From an uncultured Collinsella sp. (lineage in GTDB: Bacteria > Actinomycetota > Coriobacteriia > Coriobacteriales > Coriobacteriaceae): DNA of 35,768 nucleotides. Shown piece by piece: positions 1 through 9,434 of the stretch. The stretch lies in assembly GCA_900758885.1 (NCBI GenBank), contig CAAETD010000147.1, positions 1-35,768 on the forward strand, written 5' to 3'. The position numbers and the translations under genes are program-made. Under the pieces are notes generated by a model. It saw only the letters and a program-made list of their open reading frames with translations, did no database searches and had not been told where the DNA came from. Positions within the stretch are counted from its first letter, which is position 1; the number at the start of each line of letters is the position of its first letter.

Positions 1-1
1 C

Positions 2-163
2 CGCCACGAAATCGGCCCATCTACTACGTTTAGCCCCTTACCCCCAACCATGCCAAAAAACGCGAAAACAAAACCGCAGGTAGAACGCCTGTGGTTTTGC
101 TCAAAACGAAGGCATGGTCAGGGGTATCGAGTTAAACGTAGTAGATGGGCCGATTTCGTGGCG
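2..163. repeat. Long palindromic element 1 (31-bp perfect arms)
   Basis: Positions 2-32 are the exact reverse complement of 133-163, and an imperfect inner stem continues inward (about 33-54 against 111-132). The transcript or single strand would fold into one hairpin of about 160 nt. The inner part contains CCCCAACCATGCC at 42-54 and AAAACCGCAGGTAGA at 70-84, both repeated at the same spacing in the element at 255-408. No coding function is visible. A short open frame beginning at 145 crosses both elements and is not credible as a gene. The element starts at the window edge, so its left boundary is not certain. Confidence 0.85.
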
Positions 164-254
164 AGCGGTTCCGGTTGATCCCTTGGGAACGGAAGAAAAC
201 GGATCATTTTGGTCCCGCGAGGCTGGCGGAGGCACTCGTGCGGGGCCGCCCGAA

Positions 255-408
255 CAAAACTATGCCGGTTTACGGGGCTGAGTCACGAGTCCCCAACCAT
301 GCCGATATTCGTGAAAATAAAACCGCAGGTAGACGGGCCGTCATTTTGCAGAAAACACGGGTATGGATGAGGGTCCTGAGTTTAGCCCCGTAAACCGGCA
401 TAGTTTTG
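255..408. repeat. Long palindromic element 2 (25-bp perfect arms)
   Basis: Positions 255-279 are the exact reverse complement of 384-408, with a weaker inner stem. The core motifs CCCCAACCATGCC (291-303) and AAAACCGCAGGTAGA (319-333) are identical to those of element 1 and start 28 nt apart in both. The outer arms are unrelated in sequence to those of element 1. The region between the elements (164-254) and the stretch 409-468 show no gene; 409-468 lies just beyond the response-regulator stop codon and has no clear T-tailed terminator. Confidence 0.85.
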
Positions 409-468
409 AAATGGCATTAAATCGGTAGCAGCCATTTTGCTATGCCGGGGCGGTCGGCCGTTGGGTAA

Positions 469-1098
469 TTACCCTCGCAGGTAGGCGATGGCGATCTGCG
501 TGCGGTTGCGTAGGCCCATTTTGGCAAGGATCGAGCTGATGTGGTTGCGCACGGTGCCTTCGCCCATGTATGCCGTGGCGGCGATTTCCTTGTTGTCGAG
601 GCCGCGGGCGATGAGCTCGGCGACTTCGAACTCGCGGTCGGTCAGGCTGGCGAAGGCTGCGGCCCGGCGGGGCGTGCCCGCCTCGACGTCCGTTCCGTCA
701 AAATCGATGTCCTCGATTGCCTTGCCCTCGAGCACGCGTTTGCCGTCCATGACCTGCGTCAACGCGGGAGGGATGGCAGCGACGTCGGTTTTAATCAAGT
801 AGCCGCGCGCGCCCAGTTTGAGCGCCGACACAATGTATTCGTCATCCGAGAATGTCGTCAGAAACACCACGCGCGCCGCAGGGTCGCGCTCGAGGATCTC
901 GCGCGCCGCCGATAGGCCGTCGCGTCCCGGCATCTGAATGTCGAGCAGCGCGATGTCGGGCGTGTGCTCAGCGTAGAGCGCGACCGCGTCGTCGCCATTG
1001 GCGCCGGTGCCCACCACCTCGATCTGCGGCTGGGCGCCCAGGATAATCTTGAGCGAATCGACCACCAAGCGGTCGTCGTCGACAACGATGAGCCTCAT
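469..1098 (-). CDS. NarL/FixJ-family response regulator
   Basis: Two-component DNA-binding response regulator of 209 residues, the normal length for the NarL group. An N-terminal receiver domain (about 1-120) has the acidic triad near the start (VVDDD), the probable phosphoacceptor D53 in LLDIQMPG, a Thr in FLTTFSDDEY and the conserved Lys in YLIKTD. A C-terminal LuxR-type helix-turn-helix (about 148-209) contains LTDREFEVAELIARGLDNKE. Its ATG overlaps the stop of the upstream kinase gene by four bases (ATGA), so the pair is translationally coupled. The divergent ABC-2 exporter is the obvious candidate target. That link is inferred from position only. Confidence 0.95.
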   Translation of the reverse strand: MRLIVVDDDRLVVDSLKIILGAQPQIEVVGTGANGDDAVALYAEHTPDIALLDIQMPGRDGLSAAREILERDPAARVVFLTTFSDDEYIVSALKLGARGYLIKTDVAAIPPALTQVMDGKRVLEGKAIEDIDFDGTDVEAGTPRRAAAFASLTDREFEVAELIARGLDNKEIAATAYMGEGTVRNHISSILAKMGLRNRTQIAIAYLRG

Positions 1099-2240
1099 CG
1101 GGCGTCATCTCCTTGCTGCTTAGGAACGGTGGCAAACACGCGCCAGCCGGGGGAGCCGGCACGCGGGCCGGCGGTGAAGGTGCCGCCAAGCGCCTCGATG
1201 CGCTCGCGCATGGAGGCGAGCCCCATGCCCTCCGTGGCGCCGCGGCCGCTTGCTTGGACCCCGTCCGCGCCATCGTCGGTAACGATGAGCTGGTAAAACG
1301 ACGGATGCTCCATGCACCGTACGGTGACGGTCTGGGCGCAAGCGTGGCGCATGGCGTTGGAAAGCGCCTCGCGTAGCACCGCCGCAAAGCAGTTGGCGAC
1401 ATTTGCGGGCGCATGCTCGGCCAAAACTTCAAGCTCAATCTGCGGGCCGCCGTCCGAGCACGCGCCTTCAACAATGCGTTCGAGCTGCACGGAAAGGTCG
1501 ACGGCGTTGTCGTTGAGCGCGTGGACGCTGGCGCGCACAAGCTGGAGCGCCTCGTCAACCGTACGTTTAACGTCGGCGAAATCGGCGGCGACGCCAGGCT
1601 CGTCGGCGTGGACCACGCGTAGGGCTTCGGCCTGCAGTGAGGCGCGCGTGAGCTGGTGCCCGACGTTATCGTGGATCTCGCGCGCGATGCGGGCGCGTTC
1701 GGCGAGCGTCGCGAGCTCGACTTCGTAGTCCTGGCGATCGGCAAGATCGCGGTTGCGCGCCTCGAGCGCGAGGGCTCGTTCCTGCAGCTCGTCGCGGGTG
1801 CGGCGCATGCGCCGCTGCTCGCGCTCCAACTGGGCGGTGCGTAGCGATAGCAAGGTGGCGGCAACCGAAAGGATGGCGGTTAGCAGCAGTGTTCGGGTGG
1901 TGAGCGCGCCGCCGCGAAGGTCCGCGACAAGCGCGCAGACAAACACGGCGCCAATCGCCAGCGCGGGCCAGATGCGTTCACGGCGCACACGTCGCGCGAT
2001 GTCATAGAGGGCGAGAGGCGCAAACGGCACAAACGGCGGCACGAAGACAGCCGCGATGATGCAGGCGTAGCTCGCTGCCTCGCTTGCGCGTCGGGTGCGT
2101 TTCCCCTGTGTGACCTCGGCCAGCGAGGTGGCAATAATGCCAAGGCAAAACGCCACAACCAGACGAGCGTCCACAGCAAGGCCCATGGCGGCCGCAATAC
2201 AGCACGCCAGCACGATCGATTTGTCGAAAAGCCTGTTCAT
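1095..2240 (-). CDS. Sensor histidine kinase (HisKA_3 type), partner of the response regulator
   Basis: Membrane histidine kinase of about 381 residues. Hydrophobic segments fill roughly residues 5-150, with no large extracellular domain, which suggests sensing within or at the membrane. A linker helix (about 135-180, rich in Glu and Arg) is probably a coiled coil. The phosphoacceptor is H190 in REIHDNVGHQL, typical of the HisKA_3 family. The ATPase domain shows an N-box around REALSNAMRHA and a G-box GMGLASMRERI. A longer frame runs back to 2420, but the Met at 2240 begins directly before the first membrane segment. A TACAAT -10-like hexamer at 2247-2252 would place the transcript start on or very near that codon. 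The first 60 residues of the longer frame look non-native. Confidence 0.9.
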   Translation of the reverse strand: MNRLFDKSIVLACCIAAAMGLAVDARLVVAFCLGIIATSLAEVTQGKRTRRASEAASYACIIAAVFVPPFVPFAPLALYDIARRVRRERIWPALAIGAVFVCALVADLRGGALTTRTLLLTAILSVAATLLSLRTAQLEREQRRMRRTRDELQERALALEARNRDLADRQDYEVELATLAERARIAREIHDNVGHQLTRASLQAEALRVVHADEPGVAADFADVKRTVDEALQLVRASVHALNDNAVDLSVQLERIVEGACSDGGPQIELEVLAEHAPANVANCFAAVLREALSNAMRHACAQTVTVRCMEHPSFYQLIVTDDGADGVQASGRGATEGMGLASMRERIEALGGTFTAGPRAGSPGWRVFATVPKQQGDDAR

Positions 2241-2246
2241 ACGGGT

Positions 2247-2252
2247 ATTGTA
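2247..2252 (-). promoter_or_regulatory. Candidate -10 box for a leaderless kinase mRNA
   Basis: Reading the minus strand, TACAAT ends seven bases before the kinase ATG at 2240, so transcription would begin at the start codon itself. No Shine-Dalgarno sequence is evident before that ATG. No good -35 hexamer is visible at 17 bases. Leaderless mRNAs are common in Actinobacteria, which makes this plausible but unproven. Confidence 0.4.
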
Positions 2253-2439
2253 CGCGAAGCTGCGCACGGGGGAGGCGCCACCCGGAGCAACCGTGACATT
2301 CCTCCCACGCGGCGGGACGGTCGCGTCAGCGGGCCACGCGACCGAGTCCCCGCACTCGTGACAAAGCTCACTGGTGCGCGCCGGCGGCTCCTGCGATGAT
2401 GCAATCGTACCGGGCCGCAATCAACAGAAGGGCCGCCTC

Positions 2440-3378
2440 ATGACAGATATCGTCCACGTCGAAAACCTCGTCAAGCGCTACGACGATCTTATCGCGCTCG
2501 ACCACTTTAACCTGAGCATCGCCCCCGGCGAGATCTTTGGCCTGCTGGGCCCCAACGGCTCGGGCAAGACTACGTCCATCAACTGTATTCTGCAACTGCT
2601 CGCCTACGACAAAGGCACCATCGAGCTGTTCGGCGAACCCATGACGCCCGCCCGCTATGACCTCAAGCGCCGTATCGGCGTGGTGCCGCAGCAGGTGGCG
2701 GTGTTCGACGAGCTTACGGTGCGCGAGAACATCGACTATTTCTGCAGCCTCTACGTCAACGACCGCAAGCGCCGCCGCGCGCTGGTCGACGAGGCCATCG
2801 ACTTTGTCGGCCTGGGCGACTTTGCCAAGTTCCGCCCCGGCAAGCTCTCGGGCGGCCTGGCGCGACGCCTCAACATTGCCTGCGGCATTGCGCACAAGCC
2901 CGAGCTCATCTTCTTTGACGAGCCTACGGTGGCAGTCGACCCGCAGAGTCGCAACGCTATCCTGGAGGGCATCTGCCGCTTGCGCGACGAGGGCGCCACG
3001 GTGGTGTATACCAGCCATTACATGGAGGAAGTCGAGCAGATTTGCAGCCGCATCATGATCATGGACGGCGGCCGCGTGCTGGCGCAGGGCACCAATGACG
3101 AGCTCAAACGCATGATTCAGATGGGCGAGCGCGTGACCGTCGAGGTGGGCGCCGTCGAGCCAGCCACGGTCGAGCGGCTGCGCGCCCTCGAGCACGTGCT
3201 CAGCGTCGAGCTGTCCGGCGGCGAGCTCGTCTGCACCTGCGAGACGAGTCCGCACAATCTGGTCGACATCCTCGACACGCTGCGCGCTGCCGACGTTGCG
3301 CTCGGCCGCGTGTGGAGCGAGCCACCGACCCTCAACGACGTGTTCCTCGAGATCACCGGCCGCGAGCTGCGCGACTAG
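2440..3378 (+). CDS. ABC transporter ATP-binding protein (ABC-2 exporter type)
   Basis: ATPase of a multidrug/antibiotic-type ABC exporter, 312 residues. Walker A is GPNGSGKTT (37-45), followed by a Q-loop in VVPQQVAVFDELTV, signature LSGGLARR (Leu replaces the usual Gln after LSGG), Walker B LIFFDEPTVAVDP and an H-loop in VVYTSHYMEE. A C-terminal extension of about 90 residues resembles the regulatory tail of DrrA/NatA-like ATPases. The start at 2440 follows AGAAGGG with about eight bases of spacing. An in-frame upstream start at 2374 would add residues that look unrelated. It is followed after nine bases by the first permease gene, so the three genes 2440-5767 form an operon divergent from the two-component pair. 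Confidence 0.95.
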   Translation: MTDIVHVENLVKRYDDLIALDHFNLSIAPGEIFGLLGPNGSGKTTSINCILQLLAYDKGTIELFGEPMTPARYDLKRRIGVVPQQVAVFDELTVRENIDYFCSLYVNDRKRRRALVDEAIDFVGLGDFAKFRPGKLSGGLARRLNIACGIAHKPELIFFDEPTVAVDPQSRNAILEGICRLRDEGATVVYTSHYMEEVEQICSRIMIMDGGRVLAQGTNDELKRMIQMGERVTVEVGAVEPATVERLRALEHVLSVELSGGELVCTCETSPHNLVDILDTLRAADVALGRVWSEPPTLNDVFLEITGRELRD

Positions 3379-3387
3379 GGGGCGGCC

Positions 3388-4575
3388 ATGTTCAACACCA
3401 TCATCACTACGGTCAAGACGCTGCTGCGCCGGCCGAGCACGTGGGTCTGGGGCGCTCTCTTTCCCATCGCACTTTCCACGATGTTCATGTTTATGTTTGC
3501 GAATCTGAGCTCCGACGGCACGGTCGACCCGGTGCCGGTGGCCGTCGTAGCGGATGAGACCTGGGACGCCTCGACCTTTAAGGACGTGGCGACGTCGCTT
3601 GCCAAGGAAGGCGACGACCAGCTGCTCGAGATCCACGAGTGCGACGACGCAGCCGATGCGAACCGTGCGCTTAAGGCCGGCGAGGTCGCGGGCATCTATA
3701 CGGTCGACGCCGAAGGCACGCCTAAACTCACGCTGCTATCGAGTTACGACAGCTCGCGCGCATCATCGGTGCTCACCGATCGCAGCATCCTGGAGACGGT
3801 GGCAAGTTCGTATACACAAAATGCCGAGCTCATGTCTCAGATTGCCCAGGACAACCCGGCGGCGCTCGCCGACCCCGAGGCGGTTGCGCGCGCCCTGTCG
3901 CTCGAGGGCGGCACCCGTCGCGTGAGCCTTACGCGCACCACGCCCGACGGCACGGTCATCTACTATTACGCGCTTTTTGGCCTGGTCGCGATGATGTCTG
4001 CCGAGTTTGCCGCCTTGAGCATCGTCGACTTGCAGCCCAATCTGTCGGGCCTTGGCGCGCGTCGCTGCGTGGGCGGCCTTTCCAAAACGGCGTCGCTGGC
4101 CGGTATCTTTGTGGGCTCGTGGCTGGTCTCCTTTGCCTCGATGGCGATCGCGATCGGCTACGTGCGCCTGGTTGTGGGCGTCGACTTTGGCGGGCGCGAG
4201 GGGCTGTGTCTGGTGGGCGGTGCCGCTTCCGCGCTTGCCGCCACGGGCCTGGGGCTCTTTGTGGGCACTCTGCCCGTTAAGGGCGGCAAGGCATCCAAGT
4301 CGGGCATCCTCACAGGCTTTGCCACCACGTGCGCCCTGTTCGCTGGGCTCTACGGCGAACCGGCGATGGCGCTTGCCGATGACGTCGCCCGCGCCTGTCC
4401 GGCCGAGTGCTGGCTCAACCCCGTCAAGCTCATCTGCGACATGTTCAACCGCCTGTATTTCTTTGAGGACCTGGATCCTTTCGCCGTTCGCGCCGGCGCG
4501 CTGGTCCTCATGGCACTGCTGTTCGTTGCCGCCGCCACGCTGATCTTTGGAAGGAGCCGCTATGAGCACCTTTAA
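3388..4575 (+). CDS. ABC-2 type transporter permease, first subunit
   Basis: Integral membrane permease of 395 residues. One N-terminal membrane helix (about 15-38) is followed by a large extracytoplasmic region (about 40-190) and then about five C-terminal helices (about 195-390), the usual ABC-2 plan. The sequence ends inside the next gene, overlapping its start by 14 bases (the SRYEHL end against MSTF). With the next permease it probably forms a heterodimer energised by the ATPase at 2440. The substrate cannot be read from the sequence; drugs, antimicrobial peptides or lipids are possible. Confidence 0.9.
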   Translation: MFNTIITTVKTLLRRPSTWVWGALFPIALSTMFMFMFANLSSDGTVDPVPVAVVADETWDASTFKDVATSLAKEGDDQLLEIHECDDAADANRALKAGEVAGIYTVDAEGTPKLTLLSSYDSSRASSVLTDRSILETVASSYTQNAELMSQIAQDNPAALADPEAVARALSLEGGTRRVSLTRTTPDGTVIYYYALFGLVAMMSAEFAALSIVDLQPNLSGLGARRCVGGLSKTASLAGIFVGSWLVSFASMAIAIGYVRLVVGVDFGGREGLCLVGGAASALAATGLGLFVGTLPVKGGKASKSGILTGFATTCALFAGLYGEPAMALADDVARACPAECWLNPVKLICDMFNRLYFFEDLDPFAVRAGALVLMALLFVAAATLIFGRSRYEHL

Positions 4576-5767
4576 GACCGCGCTTCGCATGGCGCTCGCT
4601 CACCCGTTCTACCTGCTCATCTACACGGTGTTCATTTCGCTGATGGGCGTATTCATCGCGGCATCGGTGAGCTGGAACTCGTCGCAGCTCACCGAGTACA
4701 AGCCCTACGACGCCAACGTGATCGTGGTCGACCGCGATGGCAGTGATCTTTCACGTGCGCTCACCAAGCACCTAGGTTCGCGTTTTGACCTGGTCACGGG
4801 CGTCGGCGATGACACGTACGACCTTGCGGACGCGCTCTCCAAGAGCAACAGCGCCAAGGGCAGCGCCGACTGCGTGTTCTTTATCCCGGAGGGGTTCGAG
4901 GACGACCTGGTCGCGGCTGCCCGCGCGGGGGAGTCCCTGCCCAAGCTCGATGTGACCTACGGTGCCGGCACCATGGCGGCGGCGCTTTCGTCTGCCGAGG
5001 CTTCGCGCTGGATCTCGCTCGCGGGCGCTGCAGCCGCACTTGAGCCCACTGCCTCCAACGGCGACGTTGCCAAGGCCGCCGAACATGCCGCTGCAAAGCG
5101 CGCGGAGGTCCAGATCGAGCGGGTCAAGGTCGACTCGGCTGCTGCCGCCACGCTCGAGTCGTACTTCAACTTTGGCGCGTACGCGATTATCTCGTCGGTC
5201 ATCGTGTCGGTGGGCTTGGTGTTTTCGGGCATGAACGAGCCCGAGCGCGTGCGTCGTATGGATGCCGGCCCAATCTCCGAGCGCCAGCGTTCGCTTGCCG
5301 TGTTTGCGGCCGCCGCCGTGCTCACCGTCTATATCTGGTTTGTGTCGAGCATGATGGGTGTCGTGGGCTTTGCCGGCGCGGTCGCCGAGGTCGGCGTGGG
5401 CCGTGTGTGCCTGGCGCTGGCAGCGACGTTTGCCCTGGCGAGCACGCCGCTGGCCGTTGGCTTTGCCCTTTCGAGCCTGGGTGCGCGTGAGGAGCTGCTC
5501 AACGGTGTGGGCAACCTGCTCGGCATGCTCATGACGTTTTTGGGCGGCGCTTGGATGCCGCTGTCGCTGATGGGTTCGGCCGTGCAGACGGTGGCGCACT
5601 TTGTGCCGACGTATTGGGTGAACGACGCGATCGGCAAGGCGCTCGCGTCGGACCTGACGTCTGCCGTGTTGGGCGACATCGCCTGCGACCTGGGCGTCAC
5701 CGTGCTCTTCGCCGCCGCCATCGCCGCCGTAGGCCTAGCCCTCTCGCGCACCAAATCCCGCGCCTAG
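4562..5767 (+). CDS. ABC-2 type transporter permease, second subunit
   Basis: Permease of 401 residues with the same architecture as its upstream neighbour: an N-terminal helix (about 15-38), an extracytoplasmic domain to about residue 205, then five or six helices to the end. The two are distant paralogues. The ATG at 4562 has AAGGAG directly upstream (4551-4556). An in-frame start at 4547 would lie deeper in the preceding gene and lacks a ribosome binding site. The following 80 bases are A/T-richer and hold no T-tailed terminator, so the next ABC system may have its own promoter there or be read through. Confidence 0.9.
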   Translation: MSTFKTALRMALAHPFYLLIYTVFISLMGVFIAASVSWNSSQLTEYKPYDANVIVVDRDGSDLSRALTKHLGSRFDLVTGVGDDTYDLADALSKSNSAKGSADCVFFIPEGFEDDLVAAARAGESLPKLDVTYGAGTMAAALSSAEASRWISLAGAAAALEPTASNGDVAKAAEHAAAKRAEVQIERVKVDSAAAATLESYFNFGAYAIISSVIVSVGLVFSGMNEPERVRRMDAGPISERQRSLAVFAAAAVLTVYIWFVSSMMGVVGFAGAVAEVGVGRVCLALAATFALASTPLAVGFALSSLGAREELLNGVGNLLGMLMTFLGGAWMPLSLMGSAVQTVAHFVPTYWVNDAIGKALASDLTSAVLGDIACDLGVTVLFAAAIAAVGLALSRTKSRA

Positions 5768-5848
5768 CCTGAAATAAAATCCAGGCCTCGCTCCAAAATA
5801 GTTCGCCATGGTTTACTATTACGCTCATAAAGTAGTACGAGGCTAACA

Positions 5849-6574
<726 letters not shown>

Positions 6575-6582
6575 GCGGCGCC

Positions 6583-9249
6583 ATGGCACCTCTCGCAAAA
6601 CGTCTCCCGCGCGAGCTGCGCCGCAATATCGGCAAGTACCTGGGCATCTTTTTGCTTATGTGCGGAAGCATTGCCCTTACATCGGGCTTTTTGCTCGCGG
6701 CGCATTCCATCGGTTGCCTTATCGACGACATGCGCGATGCGTACACGATTGAGGACGGCCGCGTGACCACCTCCTTCGAGGCTACCGACGATCAACTCAA
6801 GGCTGCCGAGGATGCCGCCAGTGACGTCGGCGGCGTCACGCTCTACAAGAATTTCTCCATCGACGCCATCATCAAAAAGGCGTCCGGCGACGACGGCACC
6901 AAGCGCACGCTGCGCACCTATGCGCACCGCACCAAGGTCGATATCGCGTCCTACTGTGAGGGCAAGGAGCCCAAGACGGACGGTGAGGTGGCAATCGACC
7001 GTGTCTTCGCCACCAACAACGACCTCGCCGTGGGCGATAAAGTCGAGCTCGAGGGTCGCACCTACACCATCTGCGGCATCATGACCCAGCCCGATAGCCA
7101 GGCGCTGTTCCTCAACAATTCGGACTTTACGGTGAACACCATCGCGTACGGCGTGGCCGAGGTCACCGACGCCGGCTTTGCCGCGCTCGAGGACGCCGGC
7201 GGCGCACCCGCCTACACATACTCCTTCACCTTTGCCGATCGCGATCTCTCCACCGCGGACCGCACCGATGCCGAGCAGGATATGGTAGAGGCGCTCACCG
7301 ACGCCGATGCGCGCGTGGATGACCTCATCGACGCCGATTCCAACCAGGGCATTGGCTACGCGCGCGACGACGTAGACGGCGACTCCATGATGTGGATGAC
7401 GCTGCTCGACATCATCATCGTAATCATGGCGTTTGTCTTTGTGGTTCTTACCGATGCCACCATCGAGGAGGAGAGCGCCATCATCGGCACGCTGCTCGCC
7501 AGCGGCTATCGTCGACGCGAGATCGTGCTGCACTACCTTGCGCTTCCCGCTATCGTGGGCGTGGTCGCGGCGCTTTTGGGCACTGCGCTCGGCATAGCGT
7601 TCTTTACCGAGCCCATGCGCGGCCTCTATTACGGTTCGTACAGCCTGCCGCCCTTCCAGGTGTACTGGAGCTGGGAGATCTTTGTGAAGTGCGCCGTGGT
7701 TCCCGCCGTCGCGCTCATCCTCATCACGCTGGTGGGTCTGCTTCGCAAAATGGGCAAGACGCCGTTGCAGTTCCTTCGTCACGAGGCGAGCGGCAAATCG
7801 GGCACCAAGCGCGGCTTGCAGCTGCCGGAGCGCATGGGTTTTGTTTCCCGCTTCCGCCTGCGCATCTTCCTGCGCAACCTGGGCAACTTCGCCACGCTCT
7901 TCGTGGGCATTGCGTTTGCCTCGCTGCTGCTGCTCTTTGGCCTGGCGATTCTGCCCACGATGACGCACTACGCGGACAACCTCGAGACGAGCCTGGTCGC
8001 CGAGCACCAGTACACGCTCAAGGCTCCGCTGGAGCTCGAGGGCACTGCCGAGGAGCGTGAGCAGTGGTCGGCACTCGAGCGCTTGCAGTCGGTTGACGGC
8101 GCGCTGCTTTCCGCTGCTCAGGATGCCGATAACGAGCTTGACGACGCGGCCGATACAGCGCAGACGGCAGCCGATGCCGCGACCGCGTTTCCGTCTGCCG
8201 AGAGCCTGACCGCAGCGCAGAACGCGCTTGCCAAGGTTCAGGACAAGAAGGATGCGCTTTATGCGTGCCTCGATGACCTTGCCGATGCCCTCGGCTGCAA
8301 CCGCGACGAGGCTATCGACCTGATTGACAAGGCCTCTAAGGTCGACACTGACAACGACGATATCCACCCGGTTAACACGACCGATAACGGCGCGGGTGCA
8401 ATCGCACAGGCCGAGAAATACGCCGTTTACCAGCTGCAATACGACCGCGGCGATGGTAATGGGCAGGAGACGATTTCCGTCTACGGCATCTCGCCCGATT
8501 CGCGCTACTGGAAAGGTCTGGACGTCGGCGACGGACACGTCGCCTTTGGCGGCGGCCTGCTCGACAAGTTTGGCTGGAGCGAGGGGCAGAAGGTCACGCT
8601 CAGCGACAAGTACGAGGGCAAGAATTATTCCTTTGAGTACGTGGGCAAGGACTGCGTTTGGGGCTCTAAGTCGGATATGAATGTCTATATGAGCATCGAC
8701 GACTTTAACGAGCTGTTCGGCAACGACGCCGCCTACTTTAACGGCTATGTGAGCGACGAGAAGCTCAACCTCGATGCTCGTTACTTTGCCGGCGACACCA
8801 CGCCCGACGACATGCGCGCCGTGGGCGACCAGTTCATCGGCATGATGAGCAAAATGATCGGCATGATGGTTGGACTTGCGGTGTTCATCTTCCTGCTGTT
8901 TATGTACCTGCTGACCAAGGCGGTGATCGACCACAGCGCCCGTTCGATCAGCTACATGAAAGTCTTTGGCTACCGCGATAGCGAGATCTCGCATCTGTAC
9001 ATCCGCTCGATCACGTTGTGCGTGGCAGCGTCGCTCGTGCTGAGCCTGCCGGTCATCATTGGCTCGCTCACGGCCATCTTCCGCTCGATGCTGCTCGCCT
9101 ACAACGGCAATATCGAGATCTACGTGCCCACTTGGTCCATGGCTGCATGCGTCGGTATTGGCTTTGCGACCTACCTGGTCGTGGCGCTGCTACACACGCG
9201 CTCCATCAAGCGCGTCAGTCTGGCCGAAGCCCTCAAGGTGCAGAAGTAG
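6583..9249 (+). CDS. Large FtsX-domain ABC transporter permease (888 aa)
   Basis: Permease with one N-terminal helix (about 20-40), a first extracytoplasmic domain (about 42-265), a first FtsX bundle (about 268-395), a further helix near 420-465, a second long extracytoplasmic domain (about 470-750) and a C-terminal FtsX bundle (about 755-885). The second outer domain contains an Ala/Asp-rich helical stretch (about 510-570) that may form a hairpin coiled coil. This is the duplicated-FtsX layout of large Gram-positive permeases, not the BceB layout. The ATG at 6583 is chosen over an in-frame TTG at 6568 inside the preceding gene. The protein ends IKRVSLAEALKVQK; a diverged copy of those last residues recurs at 9390-9434. 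Confidence 0.93.
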   Translation: MAPLAKRLPRELRRNIGKYLGIFLLMCGSIALTSGFLLAAHSIGCLIDDMRDAYTIEDGRVTTSFEATDDQLKAAEDAASDVGGVTLYKNFSIDAIIKKASGDDGTKRTLRTYAHRTKVDIASYCEGKEPKTDGEVAIDRVFATNNDLAVGDKVELEGRTYTICGIMTQPDSQALFLNNSDFTVNTIAYGVAEVTDAGFAALEDAGGAPAYTYSFTFADRDLSTADRTDAEQDMVEALTDADARVDDLIDADSNQGIGYARDDVDGDSMMWMTLLDIIIVIMAFVFVVLTDATIEEESAIIGTLLASGYRRREIVLHYLALPAIVGVVAALLGTALGIAFFTEPMRGLYYGSYSLPPFQVYWSWEIFVKCAVVPAVALILITLVGLLRKMGKTPLQFLRHEASGKSGTKRGLQLPERMGFVSRFRLRIFLRNLGNFATLFVGIAFASLLLLFGLAILPTMTHYADNLETSLVAEHQYTLKAPLELEGTAEEREQWSALERLQSVDGALLSAAQDADNELDDAADTAQTAADAATAFPSAESLTAAQNALAKVQDKKDALYACLDDLADALGCNRDEAIDLIDKASKVDTDNDDIHPVNTTDNGAGAIAQAEKYAVYQLQYDRGDGNGQETISVYGISPDSRYWKGLDVGDGHVAFGGGLLDKFGWSEGQKVTLSDKYEGKNYSFEYVGKDCVWGSKSDMNVYMSIDDFNELFGNDAAYFNGYVSDEKLNLDARYFAGDTTPDDMRAVGDQFIGMMSKMIGMMVGLAVFIFLLFMYLLTKAVIDHSARSISYMKVFGYRDSEISHLYIRSITLCVAASLVLSLPVIIGSLTAIFRSMLLAYNGNIEIYVPTWSMAACVGIGFATYLVVALLHTRSIKRVSLAEALKVQK

Positions 9250-9254
9250 TCATC

Positions 9255-9311
9255 GGGGACAGTCTTTGCCGATTCGCCGGTTCGCCGGCCGTGCTGGCAA
9301 GGACTGTCCCC
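9255..9311. repeat. GGGGACAGTC hairpin repeat
   Basis: The 16 bases at 9255-9270 pair with 9296-9311 with one G-U wobble, around a GC-rich loop that itself contains CGCCGGTTCGCCGG. It begins five bases after the permease stop codon. There is no T-run, so it is a REP-like element more than a standard terminator, although it could protect the mRNA 3' end. Confidence 0.75.
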
Positions 9312-9360
9312 AGCTGCCGGCAGGAAAGGAACGTCCCTAGCTGCCAGGTGGCGAGGCACT

Positions 9361-9383
9361 CATTTAAGTCCGTCCCCAATGAG
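9361..9383 (+). repeat. TTTAAG...GTCCCCAATGA repeat, copy 1
   Basis: A 23-base unit of the form CATTTAAGTCCGTCCCCAAT plus GAG. It matches the unit at 9435-9457 apart from a few positions, and the reverse complement of 17939-17961. Copies 1 and 2 are direct repeats flanking the permease remnant. Confidence 0.7.
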
Positions 9384-9389
9384 TGGTTC

Positions 9390-9434
9390 ATCAAACGTGT
9401 GGGCCTGGCCGAGGCGCTCAAAGTCCAAGAGTAG
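9390..9434 (+). pseudogene. 3' remnant of a second FtsX-type permease gene
   Basis: Fourteen codons plus a stop encode IKRVGLAEALKVQE, matching the intact permease end IKRVSLAEALKVQK at 12 of 14 residues. At the DNA level most third positions differ from the intact copy (9205-9249), so this is not a recent tandem duplication but the end of a separate paralogue. No permease coding sequence is found upstream of it; instead there are repeat elements. The remnant lies between two direct copies of a GTCCCCAATGA repeat, as expected if recombination between such repeats deleted the rest of the gene. Confidence 0.75.

Noticed and set aside
145..393. An 82-codon open frame near the window start
   Set aside because: It spans the end of one palindromic element and most of the next; the apparent frame is a by-product of the repeats.
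2..408. Retron-like msr/msd RNA as an explanation for the palindromes
   Set aside because: Long inverted repeats fit loosely, but no reverse transcriptase is encoded anywhere in the window and two adjacent copies would be unusual.
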